Below are positions 1 through 7,304 of a DNA stretch of 11,097 nt, in pieces. How positions within the stretch are numbered: the first letter of the stretch is position 1; the number at the start of each line of letters is the position of its first letter. The notes under the pieces were generated by a model. It did not search any database. It saw nothing but the letters and a program-made list of their open reading frames with translations, and was not told the origin of the DNA. The position numbers and the translations under genes were made by a program. The DNA comes from Flavobacteriaceae bacterium UBA5544 (GTDB lineage Bacteria > Bacteroidota > Bacteroidia > Flavobacteriales > Flavobacteriaceae): positions 1-11,097 of the forward strand of contig DINI01000013.1 of assembly GCA_002426755.1 (NCBI GenBank). Reading direction: 5' to 3'.

Positions 1-140
1 GGAGCTCATGAATCTAGCGATTTGACTTTCGTTGGGCAAATTTGAAGTTGTTTGATTTAAATTATTCACAAGCAGTACCAAATTGTGGAAAATTGAAGGT
101 CATAAAATTTGATGTTATTTGGATAGTTGTTAAATGAAAC

Positions 141-164
141 AAATTCACAGGTATGTGAATTTTT
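141..164 (+). terminator. perfect 9-bp hairpin with T run, possible terminator of an upstream gene
   Basis: AAATTCACA (141-149) and TGTGAATTT (154-162) are perfect reverse complements around a 4-nt loop, and the right arm runs into a stretch of T ending at 164. This is the shape of a weak Rho-independent terminator for a plus-strand gene ending left of position 45. The stem is A/T-rich, with three G/C pairs in nine, so termination would be modest. It could instead be a protein-binding palindrome; its arms resemble Crp half-sites but in the reverse orientation (TCACA-N4-TGTGA). Confidence 0.35.
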
Positions 165-239
165 ATAACCTCTCTTATACTTTTTTGTATCTATTATTAA
201 CCAATATTAACTATGAAATAAAATACCGAAGTTGGGTAT

Positions 240-272
240 AGGTTGGGGCAGACTATTTTTTGTAGTCAACCT
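240..272 (+). repeat. interrupted inverted repeat (bulged hairpin)
   Basis: AGGTT (240-244) pairs with AACCT (268-272), and GACTA (251-255) pairs with TAGTC (263-267), leaving a one-sided 6-nt G-rich bulge (245-250) and a 7-nt T-rich loop. A T-rich tract follows. It could be an RNA hairpin or a transcription end, but the two 5-bp stems are short and chance pairing is possible. Confidence 0.25.
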
Positions 273-473
273 TTCCTTTTATTATAAATTAAGGATTTAC
301 AAGTGTTTAGAAATTGTTAATTGGAATTGAGTCTGAAAACCAATACAGAGTATATTTTATATGAGAAATTATTAAGAAATTATTGGGTTCTTTTTTCTGA
401 ACGAGTCTATACTTTTCTATAGTTTTATCTACTTTTTGCAATGATTTCACTAAAACAACCTAAATACACATAA

Positions 474-512
474 AAAAAAGTAGAAAAAAATTGATTTTTT
501 TTCTACTTTTTT
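474..512 (-). terminator. long hairpin terminator after the RteC gene
   Basis: Positions 474-490 and 496-512 form an uninterrupted 17-bp inverted repeat: an A tract, GTAG/CTAC, then another A/T tract, around a 5-nt loop. It lies about 25 bp past the stop codon of the minus-strand RteC gene. The outer A tract on the plus strand becomes the U tract of the minus-strand transcript. Because of its symmetry it could also stop plus-strand transcription. Confidence 0.75.
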
Positions 513-535
513 GTGCATTTAACATTTTTACCATA

Positions 536-1378
536 TCAATTTACTCTTTTTTCATCCACTTTTTGCATTTTGGATTGTAAATTACATTTTAAACTGTCCA
601 TAAACTTCGTCTGATTAGAGCGTCCTATCAATTCCAAAAATGTTCGAGATATATTACCCAATTCCACATTGAACAAATCTGCGAAGGCATACGTAAGATT
701 TTTTAATGATATTGTGCTCGGGCCAATTGCACCTGTAGCATGAAGTGCATAAATTAGTTCTACCAAATCATTTTTATTAGCCTGCCATTGCAGCTGTTTT
801 ACTCGATCTTTTGTCTGGTTTTCCCTGTTCCCTTTTAAAGTTTCAATTTCTGTTTGAAGTTGGAAGATGACATTTTCATTTGCTATTAGCATTGCCAAAA
901 TAGCATCATGACTTGTAGAGAATTCGCTTTCAGCATAATACAACACAGACTCTGGATAGAGCTTTAAATCAGAGTTATTCTGGGTGAAGTACAAATTATC
1001 CAAATGGGTGCTCCCTGAACGATAATACCTATAGAATTGATGGTTCTCATTTAGGTATGTCTGCAAGTTGGCAATTTCCCTTTTGTAATACCGCATCAGT
1101 GTCTTGTTAGAACCATAAGGTCTTTTGACTTCGATATTATACATTTTCACAAAATACAAGAGTTTGCTCAAGGTGGGGACCTTGATTTTTTTGTAGAATT
1201 CAATTTCTTCTAGCTGACCATTTATGGGCCTTGCGTTTTTGAGATTTCTAATCTGTTTTAAAGTGTCTTGGCATTCTTGAATACTTTTTGAAAAGCCTTC
1301 CAAGGTATCACCACTTAAGGCCTCAATGAACTGAAGCCTCACATTTAGATGCGTCATCATTGCATCATAATTTTCCAT
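536..1378 (-). CDS. RteC-family protein
   Basis: This 280-residue protein has no signal peptide or membrane segment. It matches the RteC family: an FYKxIK motif at residues 61-66, a basic central region (about 85-120) with a YYRSGSTHLDN motif at 118-128, a conserved LQWQANKNDLVELIYAL stretch in the C-terminal third, and the ending RSNQTKFMDSL. RteC was described from Bacteroides conjugative transposons, where it is needed for tetracycline-induced excision and probably binds DNA. Homologues are common in flavobacterial genomes outside complete elements. No integrase, tet gene, RteA/RteB or transfer gene is seen nearby, so its function here is unknown; it may be a remnant of an element or a domesticated regulator. 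The start at 1378 is the first ATG, with further ATGs at codons 7 and 8. It is followed by a strong hairpin terminator, so it looks monocistronic. Confidence 0.8.
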   Translation of the reverse strand: MENYDAMMTHLNVRLQFIEALSGDTLEGFSKSIQECQDTLKQIRNLKNARPINGQLEEIEFYKKIKVPTLSKLLYFVKMYNIEVKRPYGSNKTLMRYYKREIANLQTYLNENHQFYRYYRSGSTHLDNLYFTQNNSDLKLYPESVLYYAESEFSTSHDAILAMLIANENVIFQLQTEIETLKGNRENQTKDRVKQLQWQANKNDLVELIYALHATGAIGPSTISLKNLTYAFADLFNVELGNISRTFLELIGRSNQTKFMDSLKCNLQSKMQKVDEKRVN

Positions 1379-1567
1379 AAGATTTTCATTAATCGTTAAA
1401 CATTTTGATTTTTGGTAAAAGCTGCCAGCTTATCTTGGGAGATATATTTACTATTTTTAACAGCGAAACCTTATCGAAATGGTTAGGATTTAAGCAACCT
1501 CCTAGCGTATATGTGATATAATTTATTTTCTGTATAAAATCATCGTTATTATAAATTGGCGATCCAT

Positions 1568-2401
1568 CTATTCTGGAACCACCAAAATTGGAATTTTTGG
1601 ATGAAAGGCCAATTTCTTAATAACGGGTTCATTGAGAAGATTTTCAATAATACTATGGTTATAATTGACCATCACGAGCATATCAATATTAAGGTCCCTT
1701 ATAAATGCTTCAATTGCCTTTGTTTTTTCAGTGTTCTTTGGTAACCAATAAAAATTGTGGGCATGGAAGAGTAAATAATCATCCAGCACCTTCATGTTAT
1801 TTCTCTGGATAGTGGTTAATTTTTTCTCCACATTAATATGAAAGATTTTTATTTTTGAACTGTGCAAATCAGCCATGTTCAATAAAGGCCTTAACTCCTT
1901 GTCTTTATAAAATCTATTGTAATCCGTTGGAAATGCCAATAATTTTGGTTTGACATATTCATGCTCATTAGGAACAATTAAAACAGGACAATTTTTTACA
2001 TTATGGATTGTATCTACCGTGTTGCTCCCAGCAAAAATATCGGGTGCTTCGTTGGCACCTTTGGTTCCCATAACTACCATATTAATTTGATATTCTTCAA
2101 CGGCATCACGGATAGCAATTTTTAAATCTTCTGTGGTTAAAATAGTTTTGAACTCATGATTTGGATTGATACTTTCTTTCTCTAATTTAACCATAAAATC
2201 TTCCATATCTTCTTTGCCCTGCTTTTGCAATGTGGATATAAAATGAGAAGTTATGAGAGTTCTTGAATGGGCATATTTAAAATAAGAGGAATGTAAAAGA
2301 TAAAAAGTACAAGCTTCTTTTGCATATAAATTGATGGCATACTGAATGGCGTTCCACGCATTTTTAGAAAAATCTGTAGGGAGTAAAATATTGGTTTTCA
2401 T
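1568..2401 (-). CDS. universal stress protein, tandem UspA domains
   Basis: This 277-residue cytoplasmic protein contains two UspA-like domains, about residues 1-145 and 153-277. The N-terminal domain starts with the family signature NILLPTDFS, which includes the ATP-contacting Asp10. It has a complete G-x2-G-x9-G-S nucleotide-binding motif at G112 to S126. The C-terminal half repeats the fold, starting at AFPTDY and ending in a PILVVPE strand, but lacks the glycine motif and is probably structural. An upstream TTG at 2422 is in frame, but ATG 2401 is preferred: it restores the usual MKxNILLPTDFS beginning, and the TTG would lie almost at the predicted transcription start set by the -7 box at 2428-2435. 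The gene follows a second usp gene with a 102-bp gap that holds its own promoter. The Usp assignment is firm; the physiological role is not defined by sequence. Confidence 0.9.
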   Translation of the reverse strand: MKTNILLPTDFSKNAWNAIQYAINLYAKEACTFYLLHSSYFKYAHSRTLITSHFISTLQKQGKEDMEDFMVKLEKESINPNHEFKTILTTEDLKIAIRDAVEEYQINMVVMGTKGANEAPDIFAGSNTVDTIHNVKNCPVLIVPNEHEYVKPKLLAFPTDYNRFYKDKELRPLLNMADLHSSKIKIFHINVEKKLTTIQRNNMKVLDDYLLFHAHNFYWLPKNTEKTKAIEAFIRDLNIDMLVMVNYNHSIIENLLNEPVIKKLAFHPKIPILVVPE

Positions 2402-2427
2402 ATCGTTCTTTTTAATTAGCAAATAAT

Positions 2428-2471
2428 CAAATTTAAAGTTGGAGGTCTACAAAAACTATGATATAAATCAT
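2428..2471 (-). promoter_or_regulatory. promoter and Crp/Fnr-type operator of the first usp gene
   Basis: A near-perfect palindrome, ATGATATAAATCAT on the plus strand (2458-2471), has the core TGA-N6-TCA. In the gene direction it is followed by exactly 22 nt and then a perfect Bacteroidetes -7 box, TAAATTTG (minus strand, 2435-2428). No TTG occurs at the -33 position, as expected for an activator-dependent promoter. The start codon at 2401 lies 26 bp beyond the box. Confidence 0.75.
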
Positions 2472-2503
2472 CCAAGAGCTTTTTTTGGTCAATGCCTTTC
2501 AAT

Positions 2504-3352
2504 TTATTTATCATGCATCACCAAAAACGGAATGTCCGTATGGTAACTGATATTCTTGATTTTTGAATGAAAGAGAATCTGTTGGAAATAATTAAGGTTT
2601 TTTGCCACCATGGCCATCATGGAAATGTTCCTACTCTCCACAAAACATTGGATGGCTTCTTCGATTTTAGTGTTAGTTAGTTGATGAAAACTAATGGGTT
2701 GCTGGCTGAAGAATTCTTCCAATAATTCTTTGTTTTTCTGTTGGTTTACACTCAAGTTTTCTGACTTTTTCGTGATGTGCAACATGCGCAAAGCTGCCTG
2801 AAAACGGTCCATAATGGCAGCAATGGGCTGTAAATGTCCAACTTCATAGGACAGCGAATAATCTGTTGGAAATGCTATTTCAGTGACGGGCGCAAAGGTG
2901 GCATTTTCAGGAACTATCAGTGTTGTACATTTCACTTTTGTGATGACATCCCCAGCATTACTTCCAATGAGCAGTTTTTTTAAACCGGTAGCCCCTTTGG
3001 TTCCCATAACTATCATGTCTATTTTGTGCTCTTCCACTTCTGTCCTAATCGTTTCGACAAAGGCGCCAGATTCTGCAAGAGTAAAAAACCTATGGTTATT
3101 GCGGTTTGGGAAGCGTGATTTGATGCGTTGCAGCAGTTTTTTTAATTGTTCCTTTGAACCCACTGTATAAGTTGTATTCAACACATCCATTGAAACACCA
3201 TAAATGGATGGTGTGGTATTGAGCATATAAGGTCTATCTACATGCAACAGATAAAAGTGACAATCTACATTACCAAAAAAATGTATTGCATACACAATGG
3301 CATTCCATGAATTATCAGAAAAATCTGTTGGTAGTAAAATGTTTTTAATCAT
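2504..3352 (-). CDS. universal stress protein, tandem UspA domains
   Basis: This 282-residue two-domain UspA protein is paralogous to the neighbouring usp gene. It begins MIKNILLPTDFSDNSWNAI, with the ATP-contacting Asp10, and has the full G-x2-G-x9-G-S motif from G117 to S131 followed by a LIVPE strand. The second domain starts near residue 157 (EIAFPTDY) and ends in a PFLVM strand, but has no glycine motif, so nucleotide binding is predicted only in the N-terminal half. The start at ATG 3352 gives the standard family N-terminus, and a predicted promoter lies 20 bp upstream. It lies between the response regulator gene and the other usp gene on the same strand. Read-through from the regulator is possible because no hairpin terminator is seen between them. 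Usp proteins accumulate in growth arrest, low oxygen and energy stress in many bacteria. Confidence 0.92.
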   Translation of the reverse strand: MIKNILLPTDFSDNSWNAIVYAIHFFGNVDCHFYLLHVDRPYMLNTTPSIYGVSMDVLNTTYTVGSKEQLKKLLQRIKSRFPNRNNHRFFTLAESGAFVETIRTEVEEHKIDMIVMGTKGATGLKKLLIGSNAGDVITKVKCTTLIVPENATFAPVTEIAFPTDYSLSYEVGHLQPIAAIMDRFQAALRMLHITKKSENLSVNQQKNKELLEEFFSQQPISFHQLTNTKIEEAIQCFVESRNISMMAMVAKNLNYFQQILFHSKIKNISYHTDIPFLVMHDK

Positions 3353-3371
3353 AATAGCCCTTGTAACAATG

Positions 3372-3415
3372 CAAAGCTATTATGAGCAACCAATTTAAAA
3401 TATGATAATGGTCAT
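3372..3415 (-). promoter_or_regulatory. promoter and Crp/Fnr-type operator of the second usp gene
   Basis: The operator ATGATAATGGTCAT (3402-3415, plus strand) has the TGA-N6-TCA core, and its palindrome extends outward to 8-bp arms (AAATATGA and TCATATTT). Exactly 22 nt downstream in the gene direction is a perfect -7 box, TAGCTTTG (minus strand, 3379-3372). There is no TTG at -33. Its inner 6 bp differ from the other sites while the TGA/TCA arms are kept, which argues that the arms are what is recognised. Confidence 0.75.
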
Positions 3416-3438
3416 ATTTGAGATTCTTGGGATAAGTT

Positions 3439-4488
3439 TTATTGGATATCCTTTAATTTTTGGAGATTTAAAATCTTAATAGTTCGACCATCAATATCAA
3501 TCAAACCAGATTTTTTAAAACTTGAAAGTGTACGAATCAAAGACTCTGTGGCAATGCCAGCAGTGCTGGCTAAATCATTTCTAGAAATCTTGATGGGTTC
3601 GTTAGGTTGGCGGTTCAATTTTTCAGCAAACTTAAGGATGGTAGACGCTGTTTTTTTGTGTACCGAACTGTATGCCATTTGCAAAAGCTGGTCTTTAATG
3701 TTTTGCAAATCATCGGTCAATAATTGAATGAGTTCCAAAGTGACCGCGTGATTTTTATTCAGGACTTCTTTTAATTGTTCTTTTGAAATAGCTACCATTT
3801 CAACTCCTTTTATTGCCACAGCTGTTTCTTGATAGGGAATATTCTGGATGAAGGAGGTATATCCAAATAAATCATCTTCGGTGTGCAGCGCTGTTGTCAG
3901 CTCCTTGCCTTGCTCATCAAATTTGTAACATTTTACTGCGCCTTTAGTTATTAAATAAATATTATTACTATGCTGCCCTTCTTCATAAATCATTTCTCCT
4001 TTTTCGAATGTCAATTGCTTACCATTGTCATCAAAAAAATTTTTGAGGTCATTGAGGGTTCGCAATTGTTCTTCCTCGGTATTTTCGAGGCTTTGCCTAT
4101 CACGTTCTTCCTTTAAAATCGCCATTTTTGCCAAACGGCTATCTATGGCACTTACAAGCTCGTCTTCAGTAAAAGGTTTAGTTATATAATCGTCGGCGCC
4201 CATATCCATACCTTTTCTAACATCTTTACGCTCCGTTTTAGCCGAAAGAAAGATAAATGGAATATGTCGCGTGTTGCTGTCTTTAGAAAGTGCTTCCAAA
4301 ACTCCATAACCATCTACCTCTGGCATCATGATGTCACAGACCACAATATCTGGGAGCTGTTTTTTAGCTACCTCAATCCCAAGTTTACCATTGGGTGCCG
4401 TTATGACCTCAAAATCCGAAAGCTCCAGCAATTCTGCCGTATTTTCCCTTAAAATTACATCGTCTTCTATAAGCAATAATCGTTTCAT
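3439..4488 (-). CDS. response regulator: receiver domain fused to Crp/Fnr-type activator
   Basis: This 349-residue protein has three parts. A CheY-like receiver (about 1-120) has acidic residues D9/D10, phosphorylation site D52, S82 and K104. After a charged linker comes a cyclic-nucleotide-binding-type beta-roll (about 155-245), then a Crp-type winged helix-turn-helix (about 275-345). The recognition helix contains TESLIRTL: E315 and R319 match the Crp/FNR residues that read the TGA core, while Thr replaces Crp Arg180. The beta-roll lacks the cAMP-binding Glu and Arg, reading LFGYTSF and QETAVA where cAMP binders have FGE and R-S/T-A. Only two cysteines are present (C51, C187), so neither cAMP binding nor an FNR-type iron-sulfur cluster is expected; control should come through phosphorylation. 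Its ATG overlaps the kinase stop codon (ATGA), implying translational coupling. It probably binds the four TGA-N6-TCA operators in this window. Confidence 0.92.
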   Translation of the reverse strand: MKRLLLIEDDVILRENTAELLELSDFEVITAPNGKLGIEVAKKQLPDIVVCDIMMPEVDGYGVLEALSKDSNTRHIPFIFLSAKTERKDVRKGMDMGADDYITKPFTEDELVSAIDSRLAKMAILKEERDRQSLENTEEEQLRTLNDLKNFFDDNGKQLTFEKGEMIYEEGQHSNNIYLITKGAVKCYKFDEQGKELTTALHTEDDLFGYTSFIQNIPYQETAVAIKGVEMVAISKEQLKEVLNKNHAVTLELIQLLTDDLQNIKDQLLQMAYSSVHKKTASTILKFAEKLNRQPNEPIKISRNDLASTAGIATESLIRTLSSFKKSGLIDIDGRTIKILNLQKLKDIQ

Positions 4489-5732
4489 GGCTTAAATTGG
4501 TTTGGTATCGAAATGATGAATGTTGAACCTTGGTTTTCCTCGCTTTCAAATGAGATATGGCCTCCTAGATTTTCAAGATGCGATTTTACAATATTAAGAC
4601 CTATACCAGTGCCGTGCGTCAGTAACGCATTTTCTGCCCTGAAATAGCGATTGAAAATGTTCTTTTGGTCATTTTTAGGAATTCCCATTCCGTGATCTGT
4701 GACCTTAAATGTTGTATATATGTCTCCTTGATTAACCTTCAATTCAATTGCTGAATTTTCTGGTGAATATTTAATGGCATTATGGATAAGATTGGAGAGT
4801 GCCAGTTCCACTATTTTCTCGTCCTGGATTAGAGACAGCTCGTCAATGTGTTCGGGATATTTAATCTGCTGACCTTCTTTTAGAAGCATATTGGCATTAT
4901 ACACAACCTCATTCACTATTTTACTTACCTTGAAGGTCGAAAACTTGTAATCTACCTTGCCCAGTTCCAATTTTTCCAAGGAAAGAAAATCATTGAGGAT
5001 ATTGTTTAAATAATGTACTTTCTCTGTGATGGTACGAATGTGCTTATCCCTCTTTTCCTGTTGTTCCGACAATTGATATTTACCGAGCAACATGGCAGAT
5101 GTCAAAATGCCACTTAAAGGGGTCTTAAATTCGTGTGACACCAAGGAGAGAAACTTTGTTTTGAGTTCGTTGAGCTCTTTTTCTCGTTTTAAGGCTTTAT
5201 TTGTTTTACTTTCTGCTTCAATACGACGTTTGTTTTCCTGATGCAGTTCTTCATTGAGGGATTTTAAAAGCTGTACAGAATCATTCAATTCCTTCGTGCG
5301 ATGTTCAATTTTCAGTTCCAGTTGAGCATTGAGTTCCTTGATTTTATGTTCTTGCTCCTTTCTCACTGAAATATCAATGACCAGTGCCATGACGTAATTT
5401 TGTCCATCCAGTTCAAAAGGATTCAGTCCTGCTTCGACCGGAAATACACTTCCATCCTTTTTTTTGCCAAAGATATCACGCCCATGCCCCATTTGGCGGC
5501 GCTCCTGTTCTTTCATGAAACCCTTGAAGTGAGCCGCATGTGTATGATGGTAAGTTGATGGAATCAATATGTTGAGATGCTGGCCAATCAGTTCATTTCG
5601 TTTGTACCCAAACATTTTATTTGCCGAAGCATTGGTTTCTACAATATTTTGGGCTGCATCTACCACCACAACCCCTTCCGAAACAGAGCCTAAAAGAATG
5701 TTGAATACATCATGTTCTTTTGTAAACATCAT
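4485..5732 (-). CDS. PAS-domain sensor histidine kinase, FixL-like
   Basis: This 415-residue kinase has no membrane segment, so it is probably cytoplasmic. An N-terminal PAS domain (about 8-125) ends in the usual DISVRKEQE junction. A long coiled coil (about 125-195) leads to the HisKA domain with phosphoacceptor H200 (SHEFKTP), then an HATPase domain: N box around N318, G1 DHGMGIP (346-352), F box IFNRYFR (359-365), G2 GTGIGL (374-379). From residue 57 the PAS domain lines up without gaps with the haem stretch of rhizobial FixL as I recall it; H65 falls at the proximal haem ligand and R85 at the oxygen-responsive Arg. Many non-haem PAS domains share parts of this pattern, so haem is a hypothesis. 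The gene overlaps the response regulator by ATGA and is almost certainly its partner. The start is a double ATG at 5732. No TAnnTTTG box was found in the 125 bp upstream on the minus strand. Confidence 0.92.
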   Translation of the reverse strand: MMFTKEHDVFNILLGSVSEGVVVVDAAQNIVETNASANKMFGYKRNELIGQHLNILIPSTYHHTHAAHFKGFMKEQERRQMGHGRDIFGKKKDGSVFPVEAGLNPFELDGQNYVMALVIDISVRKEQEHKIKELNAQLELKIEHRTKELNDSVQLLKSLNEELHQENKRRIEAESKTNKALKREKELNELKTKFLSLVSHEFKTPLSGILTSAMLLGKYQLSEQQEKRDKHIRTITEKVHYLNNILNDFLSLEKLELGKVDYKFSTFKVSKIVNEVVYNANMLLKEGQQIKYPEHIDELSLIQDEKIVELALSNLIHNAIKYSPENSAIELKVNQGDIYTTFKVTDHGMGIPKNDQKNIFNRYFRAENALLTHGTGIGLNIVKSHLENLGGHISFESEENQGSTFIISIPNQFKP

Positions 5733-5856
5733 TTAAAGGTGGATTGTATAATAACGGTTGGTTAATAAGTTCATTTGTCAGTATTAATTAGGAATTGAAA
5801 TATGCAATGGCTTTTCTTCCTTTAAATATCTGTAATTCATAAGCCCTACTACAAAA

Positions 5857-5900
5857 CTGATATATATCATTCTAAAGGTTTGAAGTTACAACTACTTTTG
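5857..5900 (+). promoter_or_regulatory. promoter and Crp/Fnr-type operator of the CoA-transferase gene
   Basis: The operator CTGATATATATCAT (5857-5870) has the TGA-N6-TCA core and differs from the perfect palindrome at the YceI cluster only in its first base. Exactly 22 nt follow before a perfect -7 box, TACTTTTG (5893-5900). No TTG is present at -33. The predicted start point near 5905 gives an untranslated leader of about 80 nt, much longer than at the other three promoters. The palindrome lies between divergent genes, but no -7 box sits at the same distance on the minus strand, so it is probably not used toward the kinase gene. Confidence 0.75.
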
Positions 5901-5916
5901 CACAAAAATAATTAAA

Positions 5917-5979
5917 ATGATTTGTTCAACCGTTCAAACTGTAACATTCCATTTTAAAAAATATAACTTGACAAAATAA
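5917..5979 (+). CDS. possible 20-codon leader reading frame
   Basis: Inside the long leader of the CoA-transferase mRNA, an ATG at 5917 opens a frame of 20 codons ending at TAA 5977-5979, 8 nt before the main ATG. The predicted peptide starts MICSTVQTV and is unremarkable, with no run of one amino acid typical of attenuation peptides. An A-rich stretch precedes the ATG. It could couple ribosomes to the main gene, but a frame this short in AT-rich DNA may be chance. Confidence 0.2.
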   Translation: MICSTVQTVTFHFKKYNLTK

Positions 5980-5987
5980 ATAACATA

Positions 5988-7271
5988 ATGAGTTCATTAC
6001 ATATCGTATCAAAAGAGGAAGCTGTTTCTCATGTAAAGTCCAATGATAGGGTGTTTACCCAAGGTGCTGCCATGACTCCGAACGTTCTTATCGCAGAATT
6101 ATCTGAACGCTACAAAGCATTGAAAAATGTTGAAATTCTACAGATGCACACAGAAGGGCATGCTGCATTTACACAAGCACCCTACAACGAATCCTTCAGA
6201 ATAAACAGTTGCTTTGTAGGCAAGAACGTCAGAGATGCCGTCAATGCCATCAATGGGGATTATATCCCCGTTTTTTTAAGTGAAGTGCATTTGTTGTTCA
6301 AGCATCAGATATTGCCTTTGGATGTCGCCTTGATACAGGTTTCAACACCTGACAAGCATGGGTATTGTTCGCTTGGGACTTCTGTAGACGTGACATTGGC
6401 TGCCATTGAAACGGCAAAAACTGTAATCGCCCAAATTAATCCCAATGTACCACGAACCCATGGTGATGGTATCATCCACATCAATCAAATAGATTATGCC
6501 ATTGAAGTGGACACCCCTATCCATACCTCCACCATTGGTGTTCCTTCACCCATCGAAGAACAGATTGGTAAATACGTGGCCTCGCTTGTTGATGATGGCG
6601 CCACCTTGCAAATGGGCATTGGGAATATCCCGAATGCGGCATTGAGCAATTTATATAACCATAAAAAATTGGGCATCCATACAGAGATGTTTTCTGACGG
6701 TATCTTGCCGCTGGTAGAAAAAGGAATTATTACTGGTGAAAATAAAGTTGTAAAACAGGGAAAAATAGTGACCTGTTTTGCTATGGGTTCCCAACGATTA
6801 TATGATTTTATTGATGACAATCCAGTGGTGCATTTTAAAGCAGCCTCGTATACCAATGATACCCAGATTATCAGAAGAAATCCTAAAGTTACCGCCATCA
6901 ACAGTGCCATAGAAATTGATTTGACAGGTCAGGTTTGTGCTGATACCATTGGAGCCTATCAATATTCTGGTGTGGGTGGTCAAATGGATTTTATCCGAGG
7001 CGCTTCCCTGTCTGAAGGCGGAAAGGCCATCATCGCCATTCCATCCAGCACCGCTAAAGGCGTGAGTAAAATTGTGCCGTTCTTGAAGGAAGGTGCTGGC
7101 GTAACCACTACCAGGGCCCATGTGCATTTTGTAGTTACGGAATATGGAATTGTGGATTTGTTTGGCAAAAACCTAAAGCAGCGTGCCAAGGCATTGATTG
7201 ACATTTCTCATCCGGATGCCCGTCCAATGCTAGAAGAAGCTGCATTTCAACGCTTTGGAAAAGTTTTCTAG
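5988..7271 (+). CDS. acetyl-CoA hydrolase/transferase family protein
   Basis: This 427-residue cytoplasmic enzyme belongs to the family of 4-hydroxybutyrate CoA-transferases and acetyl-CoA hydrolases. It has the usual length and both halves: an N-terminal CoA-transferase domain (about 1-185) and a C-terminal AcetylCoA_hyd_C-like domain (about 190-427). Diagnostic motifs are GIGNIP (210-215), HTEMFSDG (231-238) with the likely catalytic Glu233 that forms the glutamyl-CoA intermediate, and GVGGQMDF (328-335) followed by the EYG motif at 385-387. These enzymes move CoA between acyl-CoA and carboxylates such as acetate. The exact substrate cannot be read from sequence; acetate/acyl-CoA exchange or 4-hydroxybutyrate are both possible. 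It is single, divergent from the kinase operon, preceded by a predicted activator-dependent promoter and followed by a terminator. The start is set by ATG 5988 and a full-length family N-terminus. Confidence 0.9.
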   Translation: MSSLHIVSKEEAVSHVKSNDRVFTQGAAMTPNVLIAELSERYKALKNVEILQMHTEGHAAFTQAPYNESFRINSCFVGKNVRDAVNAINGDYIPVFLSEVHLLFKHQILPLDVALIQVSTPDKHGYCSLGTSVDVTLAAIETAKTVIAQINPNVPRTHGDGIIHINQIDYAIEVDTPIHTSTIGVPSPIEEQIGKYVASLVDDGATLQMGIGNIPNAALSNLYNHKKLGIHTEMFSDGILPLVEKGIITGENKVVKQGKIVTCFAMGSQRLYDFIDDNPVVHFKAASYTNDTQIIRRNPKVTAINSAIEIDLTGQVCADTIGAYQYSGVGGQMDFIRGASLSEGGKAIIAIPSSTAKGVSKIVPFLKEGAGVTTTRAHVHFVVTEYGIVDLFGKNLKQRAKALIDISHPDARPMLEEAAFQRFGKVF

Positions 7272-7304
7272 CTATTCATTAGAGATATTATATCATCATT
7301 TGTA

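Larger units (their letters stand above)
1..470. other. AT-rich region without a recognisable gene
   Basis: I find no convincing gene here. Plus-strand frame 1 is open from the window edge and stops at TGA 43-45, so the first 14 codons could be the tail of a gene lying to the left, but 14 codons are too few to identify. The rest is AT-rich with many stops in all frames. It contains a perfect 9-bp inverted repeat at 141-162 and a more complex hairpin at 240-272, both listed separately. No TGA-N6-TCA operator like those elsewhere in the window was found here. Confidence 0.5.

Noticed and set aside
141..162. Crp-like site with TCACA and TGTGA arms
   Set aside because: The arms are in the reverse order and only 4 nt apart, unlike the TGA-N6-TCA sites. 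No gene start or -7 box is placed to use it.
2402..2422. TTG start for the first usp gene, adding seven residues
   Set aside because: It lies almost on the predicted transcription start, and the ATG at 2401 gives the standard Usp N-terminus.
5735..5857. Use of the 5857-5870 operator as a divergent promoter for the kinase operon (autoregulation)
   Set aside because: The sequence 22 nt away on the minus strand does not resemble TAnnTTTG, and no CAAAnnTA occurs on the plus strand in this stretch. Autoregulation at another spacing cannot be excluded.
6342..7204. Several minus-strand open frames opposite the CoA-transferase
   Set aside because: They overlap a full-length, motif-complete enzyme gene and have no family features or initiation context.
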